A stretch of DNA of 64,000 nt from Rhodanobacter sp. MP7CTX1 (GTDB lineage Bacteria > Pseudomonadota > Gammaproteobacteria > Xanthomonadales > Rhodanobacteraceae), in the NCBI RefSeq assembly GCF_014205795.1, contig NZ_JACHCN010000010.1, forward strand, positions 62,001 through 126,000, written 5' to 3'. This document shows positions 1 through 9,104 of this stretch, piece by piece. Made by a program: the position numbers and the translations under genes. The notes beneath the pieces were generated by a model. It was not told the DNA's origin and did not search any database. It worked only from the letters and a program-made list of their open reading frames with translations. Each line of letters starts with the position of its first letter. Within the stretch, counting starts at the first letter, position 1.

Positions 1-85
1 CACCGTCAACCTGCTCGATGGCGGCGCAGATGCGATCCTGCAGGCCGCGCAGGAAGGTTTCGGCAAGATCGGCTTGCTGACTCAT
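1..85 (-). CDS. hemF: Oxygen-dependent coproporphyrinogen III oxidase, N-terminal fragment
   Basis: Only the first 28 codons lie in the window; the gene runs off the left edge on the minus strand. The ATG is at 85-83, and the peptide starts MSQQADLAETFLRGLQD and continues to an AIEQVDG stretch. This matches the N-terminal helix of HemF, which converts coproporphyrinogen III to protoporphyrinogen IX using oxygen, in the cytoplasm. It is divergent from the pigment genes. The call rests on a short piece, so it is good but not certain. Confidence 0.75.
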   Translation of the reverse strand, partial: MSQQADLAETFLRGLQDRICAAIEQVDG

Positions 86-320
86 CGAGTTACCCAAGAA
101 TTCAATAGCGTCAGCTTAGCAAGGCGACGCGGGGTCGGCCGCTGCGGCGGGGTGTCGCGTGTGCCTGCCGCAGGTCAGTCCACGTGGCTCGAGGCCTTGC
201 CGCGCATCCAGGCGGGGTGTTCGCGGCATCTTCATGCCACCGCGACGACGATGAATGCCCGCCTGATGCTGAACCGGCCGCAGTCTAGGCAAGCTGCGAG
301 GTGACCGCTAGGCTCTGGTG

Positions 321-1526
321 ATGCCCGTTTCGATGACACCTCTTGCGATCACGGCGTATACCGCCACCTCAGCCATCGGCCACGGTCTTGCGGCCCACCT
401 TGAAGCGTTGCGCCAGGCCCGTAGTGGCCTGCGCCCAAACGATTTCAGCAGCGCGCCGCTGACGTGCTGGATCGGCCGCGTTGACGGCGTGGAAGACACT
501 GCCTTGCCGGCCGTCCATGCGATTTGGGAATGCCGCAACAATCGGCTGGCCTGGCTCGGCTTGAATCAGGATGGATTCCTCGACCAGGTCCGAGCGGCGC
601 GCGAACGCTATGGCGCCGGACGCATCGCGTTGCTGCTGGGCACCTCCACCGCCAGCATCGGCGCTACCGAGGAGGCCTATCGCCGGCTCGATGCCGATGG
701 CGGCTTTGCGGACGACATGTTGCGGCCGGCGATCCACGAGCCGCATTCACTGGCGGCCTTCGTCACTGAGGCATTGGAGCTGGAAGGCCCTTGCCTGACG
801 ATTTCCACCGCCTGTTCGTCCAGTGCCAAGGTATTTGCCAATGCCGCGCGGATGATCCGCCTCGGGCTGGTCGATGCGGCAGTAGTCGGCGGCGTGGATA
901 GCTTGTGCGATAGCGTGCTGTTCGGCTTCAACGCGCTGGAGTTGGTATCGGCCGAGCCGTGCAGGCCGTTCGATGCCGCGCGCGATGGCATTTCGATCGG
1001 CGAAGCGGCCGGCTTCGCGCTGTTGGAGCGGGTCGACGTCGCGCCGGATGCGCCACGCCTGCTCGGTTACGGCGAAGCCAGCGACGCGTACCACATGTCC
1101 ACCCCGCATCCGGAAGGCGTCGGTGCCGAACTCGCCTTGCGCGAGGCATTGCTGCGGGCCGGAGTCGATGCGACCCAGGTCGGTTACATCAACCTGCACG
1201 GCACCGCCAGCCTCAAGAACGATGAAGTCGAGGCGGCGCTGGTCAATCGCGTCTTCCCGCCCGGCACGCGGGCCAGTTCCACCAAGGGTTTCATGGGTCA
1301 CACGCTGGGCGCGGCCGGAATTGTCGAGGCAGCAATTGCGCTGCAGGCGATCGAACACGGCTTCATTCCCGGCAATCTTGGCGGCAGCACGCCCGATCCG
1401 GCATGTGGGCCGCCATTCGCCTGGGGTAATGAGCAGCAGACTGTCGATGTGGCGCTCAGCAATTCATTCGGTTTCGGCGGCAACAACGTCTGCCTCGCGT
1501 TCGCCCGCGCCGGATTTCGCGCATGA
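321..1526 (+). CDS. Aryl polyene beta-ketoacyl-ACP synthase
   Basis: A FabB/FabF-type condensing enzyme of 401 residues that extends the polyene chain by decarboxylative condensation of malonyl-ACP. The Cys-His-His triad is visible: Cys in STACSSS near residue 165, His in LHGTAS, and Lys/His in the STKG...GHTLGAAG segment. ATG 321 was chosen because a TAGG lies about 8 bases upstream; GTG 318 and ATG 333 are in frame too. Its stop overlaps the next start (ATGA), and that next gene is a chain-length factor, the usual pair in xanthomonadin and flexirubin-type clusters. A primary FabB is unlikely in this context. Confidence 0.88.
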   Translation: MPVSMTPLAITAYTATSAIGHGLAAHLEALRQARSGLRPNDFSSAPLTCWIGRVDGVEDTALPAVHAIWECRNNRLAWLGLNQDGFLDQVRAARERYGAGRIALLLGTSTASIGATEEAYRRLDADGGFADDMLRPAIHEPHSLAAFVTEALELEGPCLTISTACSSSAKVFANAARMIRLGLVDAAVVGGVDSLCDSVLFGFNALELVSAEPCRPFDAARDGISIGEAAGFALLERVDVAPDAPRLLGYGEASDAYHMSTPHPEGVGAELALREALLRAGVDATQVGYINLHGTASLKNDEVEAALVNRVFPPGTRASSTKGFMGHTLGAAGIVEAAIALQAIEHGFIPGNLGGSTPDPACGPPFAWGNEQQTVDVALSNSFGFGGNNVCLAFARAGFRA

Positions 1527-2314
1527 CGACATTGAGGTTTTGCGTCGAAGGCATCGGCCTGTGGTCACCGCAGCTGGCCAACTTCGATGCGTTGCGCTCG
1601 GTGCTTGCCGGCGGCACGCCGGAACCGCCACCGTCGCGGCCGGCCGCCACCACGCTGCCGGCGAACGAACGCCGGCGCGCACCCGAAAGCGTGTTGCTGG
1701 CGATCGAAGTCGCCGGCCAGGCGGTGGCGATGAGCGGTCGCAGCGCCGCCACGCTCGCGAGCATCTTCGCCTCATCGCAGGGCGATCAGGCGATTACCGA
1801 TTACATGTGCACCACGCTGGCACAAGCGCCGACCGACCTGTCGCCGACCCGTTTCCACAACTCGGTACATAACGCCGCCGCCGGTTACTGGACGATCGCT
1901 ACCGAGTGCAGGGCGCCCTCCACTGCGGTATGCGCGCAGCACGCGAGCTTTGGCGCCGGCTTGCTGGAAGCCGTCAGTCTCATGCTGGCCGAACAGCGTC
2001 CGGTGTTGTTGGTATGCAGTGATATCAGCGGCAGCGGGCCACTGCTGGAAGTCACCGGCTGCACGCAGCCGTTTGGCTGCGCGCTGGTGCTGGCACCGGA
2101 TGTCAGCGCAACCACGCTGGCCCAACTTCAGCTGACCCTGACCTCGGCCCAGCCAGCCACAGCATTACCCGAACCACTGAGCACTTGGCGCGATGGCAAT
2201 CCCTCGGCCCATGCGCTGCCGCTGCTCGCGCTGCTGGCCCGCGGCCAGGGCCGTTGCCAGCTCGACGCCGCCGCTACACTGGGGTTGCAGATCGACCTGG
2301 AGAGCGTCGCTTGA
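1523..2314 (+). CDS. Beta-ketoacyl synthase chain-length factor
   Basis: A 263-residue protein resembling a short ketosynthase (Ketoacyl-synt_2, ApeC-like). It has the characteristic SPTRFHNSVHNAAAGYW segment and a CAQHASFGAG segment, but no HGT motif or second active-site His, so it should not condense on its own. In aryl polyene systems such proteins dimerise with the ketosynthase encoded beside them and set chain length. It is coupled by ATGA overlap to the ketosynthase and by a four-base TTGA overlap to the glycosyltransferase. Confidence 0.85.
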   Translation: MTTLRFCVEGIGLWSPQLANFDALRSVLAGGTPEPPPSRPAATTLPANERRRAPESVLLAIEVAGQAVAMSGRSAATLASIFASSQGDQAITDYMCTTLAQAPTDLSPTRFHNSVHNAAAGYWTIATECRAPSTAVCAQHASFGAGLLEAVSLMLAEQRPVLLVCSDISGSGPLLEVTGCTQPFGCALVLAPDVSATTLAQLQLTLTSAQPATALPEPLSTWRDGNPSAHALPLLALLARGQGRCQLDAAATLGLQIDLESVA

Positions 2315-3066
2315 ACAACGTTGCGGTGCGCTGGTGTGTGCTGATCCCCTGTCTCAACGAGGAAGTCGCGATCCGGTCGGTGGTCGAATCCGTGCTTGCG
2401 CTCGGTGTTCCGGTGATCGTGATCGACGACGGTTCGGACGATCGCACGCCGGACATCGTGGCCGCATTGCCGGTCACCCTGCTGCGCCACACCGAGCGGC
2501 GCGGCAAGGGCGAGGCCTTACGTCATGGTTTTCGCGAGGCACTGCGGCAAGGCTTCGACGCGGTGCTGACGATGGACGGCGATGGCCAGCATCTGGCCAG
2601 CGACATTCCGCGCATCGCGGCGGCCGCTGCGCAATACCCCGGACATATCGTGATCGGTGCACGACTACGCGATCTTGGACAGCAGCCAAAGGGTCGTCGT
2701 CGCGCCAACGCGGTCGCCGACTGGGGCATTTCCTGGGCTTGTGCGCAGCCGGTGGCCGACACCCAGAGCGGCCAGCGCTGGTATCCACGCGCCGCTCTGG
2801 ACCTGGTCGACCTGCCGGCGGAAAACTTTGTTTTCGAAGCAGCCATCCTGATTGCCGCCTCGCGCGAGAAGCAACTCGGCGTGGTTTCGGTGCCCATCGC
2901 CTCGCGCTATCACGGCGAGTTCCGGCGCAGTCACTTCAACCCGGTGCGCGACGTAAGCCGCATCACCTTCTATACCGTCGGCCGGGTCGTGCACTACGGC
3001 AACGTGATGGTCAGCCATCGTCTTTCGCGTCGTGCGCCGCTTATCGTGGACAACCATCCGGATTGA
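2311..3066 (+). CDS. Family 2 glycosyltransferase of the pigment cluster
   Basis: A GT-A fold glycosyltransferase of about 251 residues. It has the N-terminal IPCLNEE motif, the nucleotide-binding VIDDGSDD, and the metal-binding DGDGQH. TTG 2311 was chosen as start: a GGAGAG lies about 6 bases upstream and the TTG overlaps the preceding stop (TTGA); GTG 2326 is the alternative. There are no strong membrane helices at the C-terminus, so it is probably a soluble or peripheral enzyme. Its position after the ketosynthase pair suggests it decorates or anchors the polyene; the real acceptor is unknown. Confidence 0.8.
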   Translation: MNNVAVRWCVLIPCLNEEVAIRSVVESVLALGVPVIVIDDGSDDRTPDIVAALPVTLLRHTERRGKGEALRHGFREALRQGFDAVLTMDGDGQHLASDIPRIAAAAAQYPGHIVIGARLRDLGQQPKGRRRANAVADWGISWACAQPVADTQSGQRWYPRAALDLVDLPAENFVFEAAILIAASREKQLGVVSVPIASRYHGEFRRSHFNPVRDVSRITFYTVGRVVHYGNVMVSHRLSRRAPLIVDNHPD

Positions 3067-3144
3067 TCAACGCATGGACTGCCTCCTCGAATAGCAGCGC
3101 ACTCGGCGCGGCGAAGAGGTTGCAGACATGACGTGCTTTCGCGT

Positions 3145-3579
3145 TCAGGACTCAGGATGGATCACCGCCGCCCGCCCGCTGGCCAGCAGGCGATCGCGAT
3201 GCTCGATGCGGAACGCATACTGCGCACCACCCTCATCGGCGTAGAGACATTCGGCATGGACGTCCAGATGGCCATCCAGATGGTCGACATATTCTTCTGA
3301 GAGCTGCACATCACGCAGGCTGACCAGCCGCCCTGGCCGTGCCGATTCCACTCCACCGGCGCGGGCCAGCAACGCTGCATGCACAGCCATCGCCTGGGCG
3401 CCGTATTCGGCCAGATGCACGGCATGCAGACCCTCAGGTCCGCGCAACGGGTTGTCTGCGCGAGCGTGACTGGCGCTGATCGCGTGAATCGAGCGCTCGT
3501 CCCACGCCAGCACGGCATCCAGCAGGCACATCGTGCCCGCGTGTGGAATGAGTTGGGCCCAATCAGTCTTCGCGAGCAT
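3145..3579 (-). CDS. Hotdog-fold 3-hydroxyacyl-ACP dehydratase (ApeP-like)
   Basis: A 144-residue FabZ/FabA-like hotdog protein, starting MLAKTDWAQLIPHAG. The ATG at 3579 is preceded by GGAGG at a spacing of about 6 bases, which decides against the longer upstream frame. It overlaps the end of the MMPL exporter gene by 17 bases, so it is the last gene of the minus-strand pigment operon. It likely dehydrates 3-hydroxyacyl-ACP intermediates to make the conjugated double bonds. The cluster has two such dehydratases, as aryl polyene clusters commonly do. It converges on the glycosyltransferase gene. Confidence 0.75.
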   Translation of the reverse strand: MLAKTDWAQLIPHAGTMCLLDAVLAWDERSIHAISASHARADNPLRGPEGLHAVHLAEYGAQAMAVHAALLARAGGVESARPGRLVSLRDVQLSEEYVDHLDGHLDVHAECLYADEGGAQYAFRIEHRDRLLASGRAAVIHPES

Positions 3580-6022
3580 GCGAGTCCTCCGCGAGAGGAT
3601 CAGAAGGTCCGAGGTCGGCATGCGGAGCCATCAGGATCGACAGGCAGAAATGGAACGCGACGCCGAGACTCACCGTCAGCCCGATCGCCCGCAACACCGG
3701 AATAGTCGCCCATCCCAGCATGCCAAATACCAGCAATGCCGACAGCACGCACACGATCGTCGCGTGCAATGTACGCCGCTGCTCGGCCGCATCGCCGGTA
3801 TCGCGCTCGAAGAACAACGCATAGTGCAGCCCGAGGCCGCCGGCGAGGATCAGCGCAACGAGATGGAATAGCGAGATCTCGATGCCGACGATGCGCTCCA
3901 CCGCCAGTACCAGGAAGGTCGCCAAGGTCATCGGTGCCAATACATGCCAGGCGCGGCGCAGGCTGCGCAACGCGAGCGTGATGGTCAGCACCAGCAGCAC
4001 GCTGGCGATCAGCAAGGCCTGCAGGATGCGTGTGCGATACGCGGCCACCAGTGATTCCGAAGCTGCTTTCAGGTCGAGCAGGCGCACGCTGGCGCCGCTG
4101 CCAAGCGCCTGCAGCGCGGCCACATCGTGCACGCCGCTGACCGTGCCGAGCCCGAGCCAATGACCGTCGCGCTGCACCAGCATGGCTGCGAGGCGCTGAC
4201 CAAGCGGAGTTTGTGCGTAGCGCTCGGGCGTCAGCGGCGTCAGCGACCGCGCGGTTTCTACGTCGTCGAGAAATGGCTGGAACAGATCGGGCCGGAACGG
4301 CAAGCCCTGCAGCGCCTGGCCCAGCGCGCGCTGCAGCGTGCCGCGGTCCGGCAGTTTTTTCTGTCGCGCCCGTTGCAACGCGACGCTTGGCAGGTATAGC
4401 GATGGCAGCTCCAGCGCATCGACGGCGTGCTGCGCCACCAGCGCGTCCACCTTTGGCTGCAGTTTCTCGGACAACGCCAACACGCCCTGCTCGGTGGGCG
4501 CCTGCAGCACCAACAGATATCGCACATCGGGCGCACCCAGTGCCTCGCGCAGACGTGCATCGTGCAACAGCATGTCTTGCGGCAGCGGGGTCAGCGCGGC
4601 AAGGTTGTTCTGCCAGAACGGGCCGGGTGCCAGCGCCAGCATCAGCACAATCAACAACGTCACCACGATGGGAATCCAGCGCGGCCGTGGCAAGCGGTCG
4701 ACGAACGCGCGCGCCTTCATCAGCCACGGCATCTGCGCCACATCGCGCACCTGCACCGGCAGAAGGTGCGACAGCAGATAGCGAGTGCTGAAGCCCGCCA
4801 CCAGTAAGCCGACGATGGTGAATACCGCCAGCTGCTTCAGGCCGTTCACACCAGAAGCATAGAACGCCAGATACGCAATGCACGCCGAAGCGATCGCGGT
4901 GAGCAGAAGCGGCCATAACGCACGCACGCTTTGCACCGCGTCTTCGCCGGCGCGACGGTGACTGAGCACGCGTATCGGATACTCCTGTGCCACGCCGAGC
5001 AGGGTGAAACCAAACGCCAGGGTGATGCCATGCACTTCGGGAAAGGCCACGGTCAGTGCCGCAATGCCGGCGAGCGCCGCGCTGGCGATCGGCAGCGCCG
5101 ACAACAGCAGCGAACTGAGACTGCGATACGCCAGCAACATCAGCACGATGAAGCCGACGCTGGAAATGCGGCCGATCCAGTCGGCCTGGTGCCGCGTCTG
5201 CGCGCCCACCACCACGCTGAAATAACCTGGTCCACTGAACTCAAGCTGCGTGCCGGCACTGCCCGGCAGCGCATGGAACGCGTGCTGGATCCCGTCGATC
5301 GCCCGCTGTTGCGCGTCCGGATCGAAACCCGCGGCGCGAGTCTGCACCAGCAGCAGAGCTTCATGTTGCGGCGAGAACCACACGCCGTCGCGCAGCTCGG
5401 GTGATTTCGCCGGGGTCCAGCGTTCGGCGAGCTTCAGCACTTCCAGCGTGGGATCGCGCGGCAACAAGCCCTTCAACAGGCTGGCGGCCGGCGAAGAAAG
5501 ATCATCCACCCGTTGCTGCAACTGATCGGCCAGGTAGGTCTCGTCCAGTGGCTGCGTGTCCAGCGTCGGCGACAACAGGTAGCGGTACGGCAGCAGGCTG
5601 GGATCCAGCGCCCCCAGATCGAAACTGCCGTTGAGCACCTGGGTGTAACTCGGGTCCTTGCGCAACGCGCCGGCCAGGCCTTGGCTTAGCGCGGCCAGCG
5701 GCGCGTCCGACGGGACGTCACCGGCCAAGGGTGGCGGCCCCATGGGGCGAACTCCGCTGATCGCCAGCAGCAGCAGGCGCGAACCGGGACCATCGCCAAC
5801 CTGCTCCATCAGCAGACGCTGATCAGGCGTGGTTGGCGCCGGCATGAAGCTGCGCAAATCGGTGCTGATTTTCAGCCGCTGACTGACCATCCAGCCCAGC
5901 CCGGCCAGCACCAGCAGCCACGCGATCAGCAGCGCCGCGCGAGCGCCTGCCCCTGCCCGGCTGGAACCTGACTGGCCAGGCCCTGATTGGCGATGACGCA
6001 CGGTCAGCGGACACCCTGGCAC
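3563..6022 (-). CDS. MMPL/RND-type exporter of the pigment cluster
   Basis: An 819-residue membrane protein with the RND/MMPL layout: an N-terminal helix, a large periplasmic loop, a block of helices around residues 270-420 (with an SSLLLSALPIASAALAGI stretch), a second loop and a second helix block near the C-terminus. Such proteins in aryl polyene clusters are thought to move the finished lipid-linked polyene towards the outer membrane. GTG 6022 is given as the start, overlapping the LolA-like gene by 19 bases; GTG 6001 is an alternative. It sits between the LolA-like carrier and a dehydratase, consistent with an export module. Confidence 0.82.
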   Translation of the reverse strand: MPGCPLTVRHRQSGPGQSGSSRAGAGARAALLIAWLLVLAGLGWMVSQRLKISTDLRSFMPAPTTPDQRLLMEQVGDGPGSRLLLLAISGVRPMGPPPLAGDVPSDAPLAALSQGLAGALRKDPSYTQVLNGSFDLGALDPSLLPYRYLLSPTLDTQPLDETYLADQLQQRVDDLSSPAASLLKGLLPRDPTLEVLKLAERWTPAKSPELRDGVWFSPQHEALLLVQTRAAGFDPDAQQRAIDGIQHAFHALPGSAGTQLEFSGPGYFSVVVGAQTRHQADWIGRISSVGFIVLMLLAYRSLSSLLLSALPIASAALAGIAALTVAFPEVHGITLAFGFTLLGVAQEYPIRVLSHRRAGEDAVQSVRALWPLLLTAIASACIAYLAFYASGVNGLKQLAVFTIVGLLVAGFSTRYLLSHLLPVQVRDVAQMPWLMKARAFVDRLPRPRWIPIVVTLLIVLMLALAPGPFWQNNLAALTPLPQDMLLHDARLREALGAPDVRYLLVLQAPTEQGVLALSEKLQPKVDALVAQHAVDALELPSLYLPSVALQRARQKKLPDRGTLQRALGQALQGLPFRPDLFQPFLDDVETARSLTPLTPERYAQTPLGQRLAAMLVQRDGHWLGLGTVSGVHDVAALQALGSGASVRLLDLKAASESLVAAYRTRILQALLIASVLLVLTITLALRSLRRAWHVLAPMTLATFLVLAVERIVGIEISLFHLVALILAGGLGLHYALFFERDTGDAAEQRRTLHATIVCVLSALLVFGMLGWATIPVLRAIGLTVSLGVAFHFCLSILMAPHADLGPSDPLAEDSHARED

Positions 6023-6666
6023 AGCGCCTGCAACGCTTCGCGCGTCGGTTGTGCGGGCATCTTTGCGGACAACGGACCGAGCAGGTCGATCGCCAAGTCA
6101 CCATCGGCCTCTTGCATATGCATGCAGCGCGACTGCTTGCCATCGCCGTCGATCGTGATGCTGGCGACGCTCTTGGCTACCGCCGCGTCGCGCGGGGTGA
6201 GCACCAGCTTCCACGAGCCGGATGCCACGCCCGTGTAGCGGATCTGGAAAGCCTGCTGCAACCGTCCGGCATCGCCGCTAAGCAACGCCACGAAACTGTC
6301 CAGCAACACCTGCAACTGCGGCGCTCGCTTGAGCGAAAAATGCCGCGGCGCCTTGCCGGCGCGCTGCTGGGTCACCTCGCCATCCGCAATGGTGGCGGTT
6401 TCCTGGTTCGGCTGATCGACGCGCCGCTGCAGCTGGTCGCCGCCCAGCCACGCCAACTCGCCGGATACTACCAGCGGCCGATCCAGTACCTGCATGAAGC
6501 GCGCTTCGGCAAACGCGGTGCGGGCGGGAGCGGGCTGACCCAATGCGGAGATCAGGGCTTGCGCGGATGACGATGCCGCTGGCGTCGCCTCAGGCGCTGA
6601 CGCTTTCGCCCACAGGGGTAGCGTCATGCACAGCAGGAGCACGCAGATCTTGCTGCCAGAAGTCAT
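6004..6666 (-). CDS. LolA-like outer-membrane lipoprotein carrier
   Basis: A 220-residue secreted protein. From ATG 6666 it begins with a signal peptide (MTSGSKICVLLLCMTLPLWAKA, cleavage expected after the AKASA region), then a LolA-type beta-barrel half with a conserved ARFMQVLDRPLVVSGEL segment. LolA-like proteins bind hydrophobic chains in the periplasm. Here, next to the MMPL exporter, the likely cargo is the polyene lipid. It overlaps the acyltransferase gene by 77 bases; no clear Shine-Dalgarno is seen, so translation may depend on upstream reading, and ATG 6696 is a weaker alternative start. Confidence 0.72.
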   Translation of the reverse strand: MTSGSKICVLLLCMTLPLWAKASAPEATPAASSSAQALISALGQPAPARTAFAEARFMQVLDRPLVVSGELAWLGGDQLQRRVDQPNQETATIADGEVTQQRAGKAPRHFSLKRAPQLQVLLDSFVALLSGDAGRLQQAFQIRYTGVASGSWKLVLTPRDAAVAKSVASITIDGDGKQSRCMHMQEADGDLAIDLLGPLSAKMPAQPTREALQALCQGVR

Positions 6667-7549
6667 AGAAATTGAACCAGTTGTAAGGGGCGACATGGAC
6701 GTAATGTTCCAGGCGTTGCGCGTAGCGGGCAATCAGCGCGTCCAGCGCCGGGCCGCGCTGGTGCCGTGGAATGTCCACCTTGTCGGCCATCGGCTCGAAG
6801 ATCAGACGATAGCGGTTGCCGCCCAGATACAGGCCAAAGCACAGTACCACCGGCACCTTCAACGTATGCGCCAGCAACCACGGGCTGACCGGGAACGGCG
6901 CCGGTGAACCCAGGAACGGGGCATAGCGCAATACCTCATGGCCGCGGCCGCGATCGGCGAGCATCGCCACCACCGCGCCGCTTTCGCACGCCTCGGCCAT
7001 CGCCAGCGCAATCGAGGTGCCGTCGCGCGCGGCGTCGATCACGTTGGCGCCAACGCCAGGGGCCAGCGCTTCCAGCAACTCGGTCATCGCCGGCGTCTTC
7101 TGCTTGTCCAGCACCACCCGCAACGGCATCTCAGGCCGCCGCGCGCCGAGCGCCCGCAACGCTTCGAAACTGCCCTGATGCGAACCGAACAGCAGTACCC
7201 CGCGACCCTGCGCGATGCGCTGTTCCAACAGCTCCAGCCCTTCCGTCTCGATCTGGAATGGCTTCTCGCCGTGCGTCAGCAGGAACACCCGATCCATCAG
7301 GGTGGCGGCGAAATAATGGATGTGCTTGAACACGTGCCACGGCATCACCGGCCGTCCAAACACGCGCTCCAGATACTCCCTGGAGGCCATGCGCTCCGGC
7401 CTACGGCGCAGATAGAAGTACAGCGTGATCGGGTAAAGACATGCACGCCCAACACCACGGCCGCCATATACCGCGATGGAACGTATCAACCACAGGGCGA
7501 AGTGGCCGCCGCCTTCGGGCCGACTCTGCCAATGTTCGTTTGTACTCAT
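6590..7549 (-). CDS. LpxL-type lysophospholipid acyltransferase
   Basis: A 319-residue acyltransferase of the LpxL/HtrB superfamily. The catalytic H-x4-E block is present as GSHQGSFEAL, followed by a MPLRVVLDK segment and a VAMLADRG motif typical of the family. An N-terminal hydrophobic stretch (ITLYFYLRRR region) suggests membrane association. In aryl polyene clusters these enzymes probably transfer the ACP-bound polyene to a glycerol-phosphate or sugar acceptor. The start overlaps the preceding dehydratase stop by four bases (7546-7549, ATGA). Confidence 0.8.
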   Translation of the reverse strand: MSTNEHWQSRPEGGGHFALWLIRSIAVYGGRGVGRACLYPITLYFYLRRRPERMASREYLERVFGRPVMPWHVFKHIHYFAATLMDRVFLLTHGEKPFQIETEGLELLEQRIAQGRGVLLFGSHQGSFEALRALGARRPEMPLRVVLDKQKTPAMTELLEALAPGVGANVIDAARDGTSIALAMAEACESGAVVAMLADRGRGHEVLRYAPFLGSPAPFPVSPWLLAHTLKVPVVLCFGLYLGGNRYRLIFEPMADKVDIPRHQRGPALDALIARYAQRLEHYVHVAPYNWFNFYDFWQQDLRAPAVHDATPVGESVSA

Positions 7550-7905
7550 GCCGCTACCTCGATGATGCCGCGGGCCAGCAGACTGTCGTCACGACGGATC
7601 TCAAAACGGATCCTCTCAAAACGGACCGTCTCGAAACTGATCCGCGGGTCTGGATTTGCCGGGTTCGGTCCGCTGGGTGCCGCTTCCGTCAGCCGCAGCA
7701 CCGCCGCTTGCGTTGGCAGCAGCGGGGCCATGAATTTTGCTTCGAGCACGCGCGCCAGCCGCTGTCCGCGCCACGTGCGCACGGCAAGCGCCACCTGCTC
7801 CAGCAGGACCACTCCCGGCACCAGCGGATCGCCCGGGAAGTGGCCGGGCAACGCCGGGTGCGCGGCGTCGATGCAGACCACCTGCTCGAATACCGGCCCG
7901 TTCAT
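7546..7905 (-). CDS. FabZ-like 3-hydroxyacyl-ACP dehydratase (ApeI-like)
   Basis: A 119-residue hotdog dehydratase. It carries HPALPGHFPGDPLVPG, the FabZ-type signature with the catalytic His. ATG 7905 was chosen because it overlaps the upstream stop as ATGA (7902-7905) and the ATGA at its own end couples it to the acyltransferase. It removes water from 3-hydroxyacyl-ACP during polyene growth. Together with the second dehydratase at 3145-3579, it supplies the dehydration steps; no ketoreductase is encoded within the window, so that activity must come from elsewhere. Confidence 0.82.
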   Translation of the reverse strand: MNGPVFEQVVCIDAAHPALPGHFPGDPLVPGVVLLEQVALAVRTWRGQRLARVLEAKFMAPLLPTQAAVLRLTEAAPSGPNPANPDPRISFETVRFERIRFEIRRDDSLLARGIIEVAA

Positions 7906-8639
7906 GACGAAGCCGCCCGATAGCCACGCGACAGCTGCGGCCATTTCAGCGCCAGCTGCAACAGCATGTCGTGCAAGCCGGGGTGAGTGAGGTGACGCAG
8001 GCGCCAGCGCCGGTAGCCGTATTCAAGCAGGAATGCGACGCCCAGCAACATATAGCCGCCCACATGCAGCCATGCTGCTGCCCAACGCTCGGATATTGGC
8101 AGCGGCGAAACGATGCCGAAACGCGCCAACAGCCCAACGTGCTCCGCACACAACAGCAGCAGGGCGAGCAGCACCGCCTGCGCCCCCAGCAACAGGGTCC
8201 AGAACCAGGTGAGCTGACGGGCGTAATCCGCCACACCGGGCTGCGCCAGTCGCGCGCTGCCCTCGATGGCCATCACGAAGCGCGCCACCAGCGGCTCGGG
8301 CGTACCCAGCGTGCGCCCAAACCAGTACGCCAACAGCGCATTGATCAGGATCGGTACGCCTTCCAGCAGCAAGCCGGCGAACCCGTACAGCGACACCAGA
8401 AACAGCGTGAACAACAGTCCCAGCCACACCAGCCAAGGTCCGATCCGGCGCGCAGCCAAGCGCGGCAGCATCACCACGGTCAGCAGCAACAACAGCGCCG
8501 CCAGCGGAAAAATCTCCCGATGCGTCAACGCGCCAGCGACCGCCAGCAACGGATAGATCAGCAGCAGCGGCAGCATGAAACGTCGCGTCGCGCTTTTAGC
8601 GGGACGGGATAAATCAGCCGGTGGCAACGAATTCGTCAT
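7902..8639 (-). CDS. Pigment-cluster integral membrane protein (COG4648-like)
   Basis: A 245-residue polytopic protein with at least five hydrophobic helices (LLLIYPLLAVAGAL, LAALLLLLTVVML, WLGLLFTLFLVSLYGFAGLLL, LLLGAQAVLLALLLLC, GGYMLLGVAFLLEYGY). Proteins of this type recur between the ACP and dehydratase genes in xanthomonadin-type clusters, but their function is not known to me. ATG 8639 is preferred to GTG 8651. It is coupled by ATGA to the dehydratase. A role in holding the synthase at the membrane or handling lipid substrates is inference only. Confidence 0.7.
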   Translation of the reverse strand: MTNSLPPADLSRPAKSATRRFMLPLLLIYPLLAVAGALTHREIFPLAALLLLLTVVMLPRLAARRIGPWLVWLGLLFTLFLVSLYGFAGLLLEGVPILINALLAYWFGRTLGTPEPLVARFVMAIEGSARLAQPGVADYARQLTWFWTLLLGAQAVLLALLLLCAEHVGLLARFGIVSPLPISERWAAAWLHVGGYMLLGVAFLLEYGYRRWRLRHLTHPGLHDMLLQLALKWPQLSRGYRAASS

Positions 8640-8740
8640 GCAGCATTTCACAAAGGCTCTTGCGGTACCGCAAGCCTGCCATTCGCGCCGGAATACCGCG
8701 TGACGAGACCGGCATCGCCGGCGTTGCCCAAGGCCTGGCT

Positions 8741-9034
8741 TCAGCCGGCGCGGTTCTGCTCGACATGCGCGGACAGGTTGCGCAAGCTGGTGAAAATCTG
8801 GCGATTTTCCGGGTTGTCCGAGCGCAGCTGGAAGCCGTAGCGCTTGGACACGGCCAGCGCGATTTCCAGTGCGTCAATGGAATCCAGACCCAAGTCGCCG
8901 CCAAACAACGGGGCATCGGGGTCGATCTGCTCCGGCGTGACGGTTTCGAGATTCAGGCACTCCACGATCAACGTGGCCAATTCGTGCTGTGCCGCTGTCT
9001 GTTCTGCCATGCTCGATTCCGTACCTTGACTCAT
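8741..9034 (-). CDS. Acyl carrier protein of the pigment cluster
   Basis: A 97-residue acyl carrier protein. The phosphopantetheine-attachment Ser is in LGLDSIDALE, followed by the helix II region EIALAVSKRYGF. It carries the growing aryl polyene. ATG 9034 sits behind a G-rich tract; ATG 9010 (MAEQTAAQHEL) is an in-frame alternative that fits family length better. Aryl polyene clusters often carry two ACPs; I see only one here. It heads the minus-strand operon and is divergent from xanB2 across about 70 bases that must hold both promoters. Confidence 0.88.
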   Translation of the reverse strand: MSQGTESSMAEQTAAQHELATLIVECLNLETVTPEQIDPDAPLFGGDLGLDSIDALEIALAVSKRYGFQLRSDNPENRQIFTSLRNLSAHVEQNRAG

Positions 9035-9104
9035 TGCCTCCCCCCGGCGGCAGTGGGCGCGAAGTGTAACATAGCGCTCTTGTCGTTCCGGTTCTTAAAA
9101 AACA